Assembly (NCBI GenBank): GCA_022829145.1
Contig: CM040756.1
Location: 6,945,023 to 7,009,022 of the forward strand
Length of the DNA: 64,000 nucleotides
Reading direction: 5' to 3'
Origin: Albula goreensis
Taxonomy: Eukaryota; Chordata; Actinopteri; Albuliformes; Albulidae
Shown here: positions 1 through 8,566 of the stretch, piece by piece
Layout of the letters: each line of letters starts with the position of its first letter
How positions within the stretch are numbered: position 1 is the stretch's first letter
Notes under the pieces: generated by a model
The model's input: only the letters and a program-made list of their open reading frames with translations
Told to the model about the DNA's origin: nothing
The model's database searches: none
Position numbers and translations under genes: made by a program

Positions 1-27
1 GTGTGTGTGTGTGTGTGTGAGTGTGTG
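1..27. repeat. (GT)n microsatellite, truncated by the window edge
   Basis: An alternating GT run begins at the window edge. On the minus strand it is a CA repeat lying just after the 5' splice site of the tail exon of the left-hand Ig receptor gene. The paralogous exon at 8506-8566 has a much longer CA repeat in the same place, so the repeat was there before the gene duplicated. Confidence 0.9.
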
Positions 28-40
28 CATAGCTGCTCAC

Positions 41-101
41 CAGTTTTGGTTTCCCATGAAATTTCTGCTTCATGCTTTCTCTTCTGCAGCAATCCTAGCT
101 C
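41..101 (-). CDS. tail exon of the left Ig receptor, contains the stop
   Basis: A 61-nt exon with acceptor tttgtgtttccag and donor gtgagc. Entered in phase 1 from the transmembrane exon it reads RARIAAEEKA then TGA at 70-72, which is 29 nt before the donor and so should not trigger nonsense-mediated decay. The paralogous exon at 8506-8566 keeps the same stop with conservative changes (EQ for EE, R for K). Another frame is open throughout (ELGLLQKRK...), but it differs at many residues between the paralogues, so I prefer the short tail. Confidence 0.6.
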
Positions 102-3100
102 CTGGAAACACAAAGCAGAAGAATACTCATTCACTGAAGAAAACATTTTTAGAACATAGTAGGACCCTAAAAGGACTTTCACAGAAGAGAGGAACTTATT
201 TTATGATTAGATATTCTGATCTGAAGAGCCACAATACAAAGTACATGGTCGAATCTGTGGTAAAAGAATTCACCTACCCCTCTGATTAAACAAATAGAGG
301 CCAGACAGCACTTAACCGTCAAATTACGATCAGACTGACAAACACAATAACAGTATTACATACTGCGATTCTGCCAAATCTTCCAGACTGCCACGGCGGT
401 GCATACGAGGAAAACAAGAGCGACCCCGGTCTTTCGTAGCACAGCCAGCGTAGATTTAGCAGAAGCTGGCTCACTGCAAAGTGAAATGACTGGGTTAGTG
501 TTACTCAGGAAGGATATAACAGTAAATAATAATAGTAGGCCATCAGAACCCCATGGGTCCCTCATGTACATGTACTAAACTAGGCTGCATACAGTCATTC
601 TCCATGGGGGGGTGTAGGGTTGGTCACATGTTAGGGACATGAGTCATGTGACCAGTATGTAAGGGGGTTGATTGGTCCCTGCCTCAGGAGTGAGAGCAGG
701 ATGTGGGGATCCCGATCCATATGTTCTGGGAGACCCTGTTATAACGTCTTAATATGTTGTACTTTCTCTTCTTTGGTTCTAATTTTAAATGTTGTTGAAA
801 AGAAGGACAAGAATCACATTTTGATTCGGGGTACATTTCCCAACATTTCCAACAATTGTACTTTTGCTTCGGCTCTGTTGTTGCTGCAGAAGGTGGGTGG
901 AGTGTCTTGGTTGTTTTCCATTGTGAGGTTGAAGCCTGGATGACTGTGGTTGCTGTGGTAACTGGGGGAGTTGTGCAGCACTTGACAGGTGTTGTGGTTG
1001 GTGAGGTTGAAGACTTGGCTGCTATGGACAGTCAGTGGAGAAAAACAGACTTTTTGTTCCACAATTATATCTTGGATTGTTAATTCTGAACATTGAAAGC
1101 AACAGAGAGAGAGTATTCAAAACATATTCAACATATAAATACCAGCATTTCTTACATTTGGTCTGAAATCCCATATCGAAATTGAGTTTTTAATCAATGT
1201 GAAATATAATGATAGATACAGTCATGCTTAATTAGACCTCCTTACCTGTGGTGACCTTCGCAGCTGTAGTTCTCTGAGTGACAGTGATGTGAACTGGGAT
1301 CTGTAGGTACCCTGCAGCACACCAGTACCAGCCTGTGTCCTTCCTCTCCAGCCTCCTCATCATCACAGTGAAGACGTTACGATCCCTGTCATCTCTGATC
1401 TCATATTTATCTTTCACAGAATTCCCTTCCACACAGGGGCCTCCAATCCTGCACCATTTCTTCACACTATTGTCATAGTTGCTATAGTGACACTGCACAC
1501 TGGCACTGTCCCCTTCCACACCAGTCACCTCCTGCTTATCAACCCAGAGATCTGGAGTACCTGAACACACAGATAACAGAGGAAAACTGGACTCTCAATC
1601 ATTTACAGTTTCAGAACTGAAAAAGTCAGACATTTTAGAGTCTTCACCAACAACAATACAATCTACCAAAGTTCTTTTCTGACTAAGATATACTCTCAAA
1701 ACATACTTCATACTCTTATGGACAAAGATTGTGAGGGTATTGAAAATCAAACCCATTTGATTATTTTAACCCCCAGTTTTCAAAGCCTGAAGTTAATCGA
1801 ACTTGTTGAGAGGCATATACGTGAGACAGCTAACCTCACTTCTTTCCACACTGCAGATACACCACCAATTACACACAAGCCAAGTCATCAGAGGATTATG
1901 AGATCAGATTCATGCATCTGCAGGCCTGACCAGGAGCGGCCACTAACTAGTTTATTAGACTAAGCATTTACCCAGAACCCATCTCTCTGCATTACAATGT
2001 GCTGCACATGTATGTATGAAAGCACAGGGAGAGTCATTATGAGGTTGGGAAGCAGGTCTCTCTGAGAGCAGTTTGAGCTGCAGGCTTCTTACCAGCAGTG
2101 ACTGACAGGTACAGACGTGCAACTTCATCAGTTCCCCTCCTCTCTATGATACACCAGTAATACTCAGAGTCCTCTTTCTTCAGATTCGTCATGGTAACAG
2201 TGAAGACATGGTGGGCGCGGTCATCAGTGATTGACACTTTGCCATTTCCTTTAGGAGAATCAGTGCGTATTACAGTGGAACAGAAATTCCACTCATACCC
2301 ACGACACCAGTACTTCACATTATTTTCATATTCTCTCCCATAGTGACATGGGATGGTGACAGATCCTCCGCTCTTTAGAGCTACTGTACTCACTGTGGAC
2401 ACACCAGCAGCACCTGCAGAGAGAAACACACATCATCAAAAAAGTTATTCTATAATCATATTATTTTAAATTAACAAAATAAAAACAAAATTAATTATCT
2501 TTCCGCTTGGTTGAACACTGCATAAAAATTGTCCTGTATACTCAAAAACTAACATGTTACAATAGAGTCTGGAAAAAAAACTGAAAACTATGAAATAAGC
2601 AAGGAACTGAGTAGAAGAATAACCTCCAAAAGCTGGACTGAGAGAATAAATTTAGAGAAGGACGGTTCTTGTGGTGTGATAAAAAGCCTAAGTAATAGTT
2701 TGCTCTCCCATAGCCAGTTTCTGACAAATCACTGTTAGTATCACTGACTAGAAACTAGATTCATTCATTACATAAAGTACATCTCTCTGCATTAGAATGA
2801 GCTGCACATGTATGTATGAAAGCACAGGGAGAAGTGAAGATGAAGTAATTATGAGGTTGGGAAGCAGGTCTCTCTGAGAGAAGTTTGAGCTGCAGGCTTC
2901 TTACCAGCAGTGACTGACAGGTACAGACGTGTACCCTCATCAGCTCCACTCCTCTCTATGGCACACCAATAATATTCAGAGTCCCCCGTCTGAAGATTCA
3001 TCATGGTAACAGTGAAGACATGTTGGGCGGGGTCATCAGTGATTGACACTTTTCCATTTCCTTTTGGGGAGTCGCTACGTGCTTTAAATGTGCATTCATG

Positions 3101-5680
3101 AAACCGATGCCCCCTGCACAAGTATTTCACATTATTTTCATATTCTCTCCCATAGTGATATGGGATGGTGACAGATCCTCCACTCTGTACAACTATGTCA
3201 CTCACTGTGGACACACCAGCAGCACCTGCAGAGAGAAACACACATCATCAAGTATCACTGACTAGAAACTAGATTCATTCATTACATAAAGTACATCTCT
3301 CTGCATTAGAATGAGCTGCACATGTATGTATGAAAGCACAGGGAGAAGTGAAGATGAAGTCATTATGAGGTTGGGAAGCAGGTCTCTGAGAGAAGTTTGA
3401 GCTGCAGGAAAACTGCTTACCAGCAGTGACTGACAGGTACAGACGTGTACCCTCATCAGCTCCACTCCTCTCTATGGCACACCAATAATATTCAGAGTCC
3501 CCCGTCTGAAGATTCATCATGGTAACAGTGAAGACATGTTGGGGGGGTCATCAGTGATTGACACTTTTCCATTTCCTTTGGGGAGTCGCTACGTGCTTTA
3601 AATGTGCATTCATGAAACCGATGCCCCCTGCACAAGTATTTCACATTATTTTCATATTCTCTCCCATAGTGATATGGGATGGTGACAGATCCTCCACTCT
3701 GTACAACTATGTCACTCACTGTGGACACACCAGCAGCACCTGCAGAGAGAAACACACACATCATCAGCATGGTGAGTCACACCTCAGAAATAAAGAGATA
3801 TCAATGATGACATCACTACATGCTGGTCCAGTCCACAGTGGGCTGTCTTTAGGGTGTGAGGCGTGCTGTTTGAGCCATCAGTGAATGAAGCCTGAGTGCT
3901 GCAGAACAGCTTGTTTTTACTGCTGGGCAGTACAAACTGAAAGGAATGCCACTGTTACTGATTCCCTCATTAATTCTGACTCTCCTTAAGAATCCAGCCC
4001 AATGATCAAGTACCATAATTCAAGTGCCAATGTGTCTTCACACAATTTAACAATAAACCGCTTTTTAACAAATTCATTTAGTCTGAAAATGTATTCTGCT
4101 GAACTAAATTTTAAAGATACAAAATGAGTGGCCAATTTACAAAAATGGGTGACTCATTCATGATATCAATCAATAAACAATTCCAAATGAGTGTATGCTG
4201 CATCTGCACTCTGCATAACTCTGCTGTAATACTGTATAACCAACATATCATACGTGATTAAAATCCATTTCCAAGACACTGAATGTCCTCGGCAAACTTA
4301 GAGACCCTGATCTGGATCAGCAGTAAAACTGAGAGCCTGTTTCATCCCTGTCCCTTTGAATATCTCCTGAGCTGAAGATGGGGACAGCACAACGATGATT
4401 TTCCCTGCCCTTTTGATCATGTTTAGTATTTATGAATTAAGGTTAACTGACAGGTTACCAAACCCTTTTCAAATACCATAATGCACATTCAACTCAGTGG
4501 CTCCGCTACAAACATAATACTTTCCCATCTCCTCCATAGAAACCAAGCGACGCAATTGTCCCGGTGAAAGACTTTCCAATCCGTGGCCCAGAAAGCCACC
4601 ACGCGATTCCTCCTGATTAAAATCGATCAATAATAGCCTAATTTTACCCATGATCCATGAATATGAAGAGAGGGAAAAATAGAAATGTTTGGCAAAACAG
4701 AAAAATATGCAAATTTTCATATCATGATTATAGTGACCAAAATTATCACGGTTATCACTGTTATCGTTGTATTGTTAAAATATGCTGAAAATGTTCACAA
4801 AGGACTGGTACACACGCTCAAATCATTTCAAAGTTTCATATTGAAAACCATAAATACAATTAGCAGCACTATGCACTTTTTGTTTGCATAAACACTAAAA
4901 AGAAAATAATCCACGCTACATGCTGCGCCTGCGTCAGTGAGACTGTTGATACCTGTGGTTGATGCTGGACAGCACTTATCGTGAGTTTTTCAAAGTGCGA
5001 TAAGCAAACATGGTTTTAATGATAATTCAAATTTGAAACGGTACTGACCGTCGGGAATGTTACCGGGGTTTAGCGTGAAACCGGTAAGCATTTCAACCCT
5101 GTTTTAGAGACCCCCCAAAATTTCACAATCATGTTTTCAGTCTTATAAAGAGGAGCCAAGCTCCCCCTGGCTCCCCTGCAGTTCACACCCTGATTAAGAT
5201 AGCGAAATAGAAATACCGGTGCCTCAGGCTTACTTTGTAATTGTTGATGGATGTTTTCAAATTACTTTTTTACTTCAAGATTTTTTGTTGGCCTTGCCAA
5301 TAACCAAAATAAATAAGTAAATAAACCATGTATGGGTTTATAAAAAGTATACGACGAAAAAAATACGAACTGTGATAAATACATGCACCTGCAAATAATT
5401 TAATTTCAGCTTCGTTTTTTCATAATTATGGTTTGACTAAATAAATTCAATTTAATTTTGAAAGATTTTTGTTTGTATGACGCAAAGGCCTGACTCTGCA
5501 CTGAACTAACTTCCACAAACATTTATCATCATCATATTTAACATTTCATGCAAACTCCAGACTTAATTCCAGTTTAAATTGGGCTGATACTTAAGTAAAC
5601 CAGTATTCAGTGTGATGAGTCTTACCTGGCAGTCTAGTGAGGAAGAAGATGGTAAAGAAGAGTAAGAGAGAGGGAGCCAT
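70..5680 (-). CDS. CD300/CMRF35/pIgR-like multi-Ig membrane receptor (left copy)
   Basis: A spliced type I membrane receptor assembled from splice sites. Coding exons are 5626-5680 (signal peptide), 2905-3225 and 2093-2413 (V-type domains D1b and D1a), 1246-1560 (D2), 862-1021 (Thr/Pro stalk), 364-473 (transmembrane) and 41-101 (tail, stop at 70-72). Every junction is phase-compatible, and skipping the broken D1 copy at 3421-3739 gives about 437 aa. The Ig domains show family hallmarks: KYWC or KKWC in strand C, an extra nearby cysteine, FTVTM, and DSEYYWC or DTGWYWC in strand F. Teleost relatives bind phospholipids or immunoglobulins, but the ligand here is unknown. The tail is about ten residues and basic, with no ITIM or ITAM, so any signalling would need a partner, yet the membrane segment has no charged residue. 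The family is firm; the exact name and the transcript are inferred. Confidence 0.82.
364..473 (-). CDS. transmembrane exon of the left Ig receptor
   Basis: A 110-nt exon with acceptor tttcactttgcag and donor gtatgt. It encodes a short extracellular linker (EPASAKS), the hydrophobic run TGVALVFLVCTAVAVW and then the basic KIWQNR stop-transfer sequence. It is entered in phase 2 and leaves in phase 1, matching the stalk and tail exons. The paralogue at 9242-9351 has the same length and one V to M change in the membrane segment. Confidence 0.72.
862..1021 (-). CDS. Thr/Pro-rich stalk exon of the left Ig receptor
   Basis: The acceptor is ctgactgtccatag. The frame continuing from D2 reads a mucin-like linker (KSSTSPTTTPVK, CCTTPPVTTATT, KTTKTLHPPSAATTEP). 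A donor at AAAA followed by gtacaa ends the exon in phase 2, exactly what the transmembrane exon needs. Two adjacent cysteines (CC) could allow dimer formation. The 3' boundary is the least certain part. Confidence 0.62.
1246..1560 (-). CDS. V-type Ig domain D2 exon, left Ig receptor
   Basis: A 315-nt phase 1-1 exon with acceptor tgtgtgttcag and donor gtaagg. It starts TPDLWVDKQEVTGVEG and carries SVQCHYSN (strand B cysteine), KKWCRIGGPC (strand C plus the extra cysteine), NVFTVMMRRLERKDTGWYWC (strands E-F) and an ITVTQRTT end. WVD...GVEG and RRLERKDTGWYWC are typical of membrane-proximal domains of teleost CMRF35/pIgR-like receptors. It is closely related to the exon at 11139-11465. Confidence 0.88.
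2093..2413 (-). CDS. V-type Ig domain D1a exon, left Ig receptor
   Basis: A 321-nt phase 1-1 exon with acceptor tgtttctctctgcag and donor gtaagaa. It encodes an intact V domain: VTIPCHYGREY (strand B cysteine), VKYWCRGYEWNFC (strand C tryptophan and cysteine plus the extra cysteine), ITDDRAHHVFTVTM and EDSEYYWCIIE. All four expected cysteines are present, including the second disulphide typical of the CD300/pIgR family. It is the only one of the three D1 copies in this gene with a fully canonical fold. Confidence 0.9.
2905..3225 (-). CDS. V-type Ig domain D1b exon with the canonical strand-B cysteine lost
   Basis: A 321-nt phase 1-1 exon with the same acceptor and donor as D1a. The reading frame is intact, but the strand-B motif is VTIPYHYGREY (Tyr in place of Cys) and the strand-C motif is KYLCRGH (Leu in place of Trp). 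The strand-F YYWC and the extra cysteine pair remain, so the core B-F disulphide cannot form and one cysteine is unpaired. It may be a structurally degenerate domain, or one on the way to loss. Confidence 0.82.
3421..3739 (-). pseudogene. broken third D1 Ig exon (D1c)
   Basis: A near-identical duplicate of D1b, 319 nt instead of 321 because of two single-base deletions in homopolymers: one in the G run at about 3540-3547 and one in the T run at about 3575-3580. The frame is lost after SDSPKE and recovered only by a different frame near MMNLQTGDSEYYWC. The splice sites are still good (tctctctgcag acceptor, gtaagc donor), so inclusion would frameshift the mRNA and a working transcript must skip it. 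It shares the Cys to Tyr and Trp to Leu changes of D1b. Confidence 0.85.
3740..5625 (-). other. first intron of the left Ig receptor, with possible repeat remnant
   Basis: No exon seen. The 4730-5230 stretch has fish-repeat-like phrases (repeated TTATCACGGTTATCACTG and GAAACCGGTAAGCATT style sequence), suggesting an old transposon remnant that I cannot classify. At 3763-3775 an ATG in frame with the broken D1c exon would give a short hydrophobic start (MLMMCVFLSAG). I regard it as chance, because a proper signal-peptide exon exists at 5626-5680. Confidence 0.4.
5626..5680 (-). CDS. signal peptide exon of the left Ig receptor
   Basis: ATG at 5678-5680 opens MAPSLLLFFTIFFLTRLPG, a hydrophobic signal peptide, followed by a strong phase-1 donor (gtaaga). 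It joins in frame to any D1 exon (AAGVSTVS...). A long CA repeat lies 13 nt upstream of the ATG, so the repeat is either in the 5' UTR or in the core promoter. Confidence 0.82.
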
Positions 5681-5691
5681 GCCTAGCCAAA

Positions 5692-5693
<2 letters not shown>

Positions 5694-5783
<90 letters not shown>
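5694..5783. repeat. (TG)n microsatellite, about 90 bp
   Basis: An uninterrupted TG/CA dinucleotide run directly upstream of the receptor start codon on the minus strand. It makes spurious poly Thr-His and Val-Cys open frames on both strands. Confidence 0.98.
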
Positions 5784-5784
<1 letters not shown>

Positions 5785-8010
5785 CGAGAGCTATACTCAC
5801 TAATAATAAAATATCACTTCCTGTTGTTCTGACATTACCCTTCTGTTGGACATTTCCTCTGTGGTTTGTGCTCATTTATATACGTACATGAAAAGTTGAA
5901 CATGAATAAAGTTGCTCTGAGGCAAGACTTACCAAACAATTTAAAGTCTGACCCTAAACCCAATCATGATTGTAACCTTTCCCTACTGTAATGCCAAAAG
6001 TTGTGAGTGTTCCACCAGAGCAGACCTGAGCTTCCATCAGAACACCCTTCAGGACATGATTAAGCCAAAGTTAGTGCTGTAGAGCCCTATCAGTGAGACG
6101 AATCAGAATCCAGATGTAAAAAGAGGAAATATGAATTTCATGTGTTCTATGTACACAGAGATATGTAGATCTGGTGGTTTAAGAGGCCATGGAAGGGACT
6201 GGACTTCATTCTGGTGTTCATGAAACCACTTTTTACTCAATTTAACAGTGTGAATAGAAATACCATCATCTGAGACTGTGGAAACACCTTCAGGAAACCC
6301 TGTTTGCTCTATAGGATTCACCTGGCCTCCTAAAATGGCTGAGTATTCCTTTACCAAAACTCTACCATGCAGAGGAATAATCAAACCTAATGACTCCCAT
6401 GTGATGGCTGATCCTACGATAGCAGATGCATCACTATGTTTAACAGCTGCGAAAAGGCAATATGCATCGAAGACTTCCTTTAGATTTCTTGTACAGTAAA
6501 ATAAACTAACCAGATATGAGTGAGAGAAAAACATTTTCTTGAGCTGTTCACAAGTCTATTTTTTGTGTTTACTGAACCATGCCTTGGCGTGCATTGTTGC
6601 CTAGGTTACATGCGCTTTCCAAATGGCACCTCCTGCAAGGGATCATCATTAGTTTGTGAAACTAACGACTCTGTTTTTGTTTAGACGGGTTGTAGAGGTG
6701 TTGATACTGATTAAAAGTACTTGTGCAAAATTGCAGTTTCTGTTATAGATGTTTTAAAATCAAGTGTTAAATCAAGAGTTTAAAATGTCTATTACAGCAG
6801 AGACATTCATTATTAGTATTGAAATTAATACGAACAAAAGCCATTGGCATGATACCCAGAAAATGTGTACGAATCAAGTGCATGAATTAGTTTTGGGGTT
6901 ATGATTTTTCTGGTTTTATCTAGATAAAATAATCCAGTTTTGTCAATTTAAAAACAGTCAATTATTTTAATGTGTTTCTTGCTTGCATTAATCAAAGCAA
7001 ACATTAATAAGTAATAATGCATTCTTTTGTTTTAGGTCACAAACATCTAAATTGAAAGATTATGTGCAGACAATACGCATGTATTCCTCAGAACAACAAC
7101 GTTAGCTTGTAGCTTACTCCCTGGCTTGTTACATTATTGCCTCCAGTTTGCTGAACTGAAAGAGGTGTTCAAAAATGGCACTGACAAACATTAAAATAAC
7201 AGAGCAGCATTGGCTTAAGTAAAAATACATTTTATTTTGCTCAAACCTATGTTGCTGGAGGAGGAGGGGAAGATGATGAAGAAGACGGGTAACAAATTGT
7301 GTTTGAGTTGAATAATCTACTAGTAACAATATGACAAATTTTATTTGGTATAAAAACAACTGTGAGTGTTTTATACAAGAAACACTCAAACCTTTTTTTC
7401 ATTTTAAAGCGTGTTAATCTTTGGCACTACTGTCTTTTCCTCTTATACTTTCAGTTTTAATGACAGAAGTACATGCTGCAAAACTACATTTTGTGGTTAA
7501 CTCCTCTCTGCACACCCAGCCCAGTGAAGTGTGGTGTGGAGATGCTTCTCTGAGAACAGTCACACTTACAGTGGAACACCAAGCCACCCTCTCTTATTTA
7601 TAAACCTGAATCAAGAAAATCATACACATTTTCACTTATACACTTGTACTCATTCTGCTTCCTTAGTGTGGGATATATTCTCAGGCTTGTCCCACTGGAA
7701 AAACATCCTCAGGTGAGAAAATAGAAGCTTATAACACTTCCTGCTTTCTCCTCCCCTCTGCCCTCTGACTGCCGAGTGCTGGAGGACAGTTTGTGGGTAG
7801 ATGGCACAGATAGACTCAAATCTGTCTTGTCAAATATTTGTATTAGAAATGCAATTCTATACTACAAATCTATCAGGACCCAAGAACAAGTTGTTAAATA
7901 TGTTACTTGTAAATTATTTTGCAGAGGTCTGAGGAAGTGATGGATTAAGATGCAGTTGAAGAGCAGTTACAGTTTAGACAGGAACGGTGCTGGTGAGAGC
8001 TGTGTGACGG
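5784..8010. other. intergenic DNA between the two Ig receptor genes
   Basis: Apart from the Tc1 relic at 6103-6490 I see no gene. On the minus strand, AATAAA-type signals near 7209-7216 and 7340 could end the right-hand receptor transcript. A very good acceptor (aattatttttcttgcag, exon from 8036 downward) could start a final, mostly untranslated exon of that gene. Confidence 0.4.
6103..6490 (-). pseudogene. decayed Tc1/mariner transposase fragment
   Basis: The minus-strand reading matches the catalytic half of fish Tc1-like transposases: AVKHSDASAIVGSAITWESL (family: VKHSGGSVMVWG...), then LHGRVLVKEYSAILGGQV, FPEGVSTVSDDGISIHT (the family's QDDNAPIHTA region with a DDE aspartate) and LPWPLKPPDL (family WPAQSPDLN). 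The N-terminal DNA-binding part and the final catalytic glutamate region are missing or unreadable, and no inverted terminal repeats were recognised. It is inactive. Confidence 0.72.
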
Positions 8011-8364
8011 TCACCATGTCAACAGAGTCAGTCTACCTGCAAGAAAAATAATTTTTTAAAACTAACTCAATTATTTCCTTAAACCCAATAACATCATAAA
8101 CAGTTTTCATAAAACAATTTAGTCATTTAGGTAAACCAACTCAGTGAAGGCAGGTCTGAGAGGAAGGTGACCATCCAGCCCAGCCTGTCACCAAGTCAAA
8201 CACGAGACAAATAATGTGACACCAGGAAGTGAAATCACACAGTTTATGCCACCACTTCCTGACAACTGGCCTGTGATTAAAACATATTAAAAACTGAACC
8301 CAGTGTTTTGGAATCAATGTTCATGCAAAGTAAATGCATTTGCCCTTGGAAAGGAACAGTAGTT

Positions 8365-8493
<129 letters not shown>

Positions 8494-8505
8494 ATAGCTG
8501 CTCAC

Positions 8506-8566
8506 CAGTGTTGATTTCAAATGTAATGTCTGCTTCATGCTCTCTGTTCTGCAGCAATCCTAGCTC
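8506..8566 (-). CDS. tail exon of the right Ig receptor, contains the stop
   Basis: A 61-nt exon between a tttgtgtttccag acceptor and a gtgagc donor, paralogous to 41-101. In the phase supplied by the transmembrane exon it ends RARIAAEQRA with TGA at 8535-8537. Confidence 0.6.

Larger units (their letters stand above)
2737..3772. repeat. recent tandem duplication of a 514-bp Ig-exon unit
   Basis: Positions 2737-3250 and 3251-3772 start with the same AGTATCACTGACTAGAAACT and remain almost identical to the end of the D1 exon and its upstream intron. The unit carries one whole D1 exon with its splice sites. An older, more diverged unit of the same kind lies at about 1990-2430 (D1a), so the D1 array grew stepwise. 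Confidence 0.9.

Noticed and set aside
41-101. Alternative tail frame ELGLLQKRKHEAEISWETK leading to a longer tail
   Set aside because: It does not match the phase left by the transmembrane exon and accumulates many residue changes between the duplicates, unlike the short RARIAAE frame.
7421-7716. Plus-strand frames with a short MVWRCFSE phrase recalling transposases
   Set aside because: Only a few residues match, without continuation in the flanks; chance similarity.
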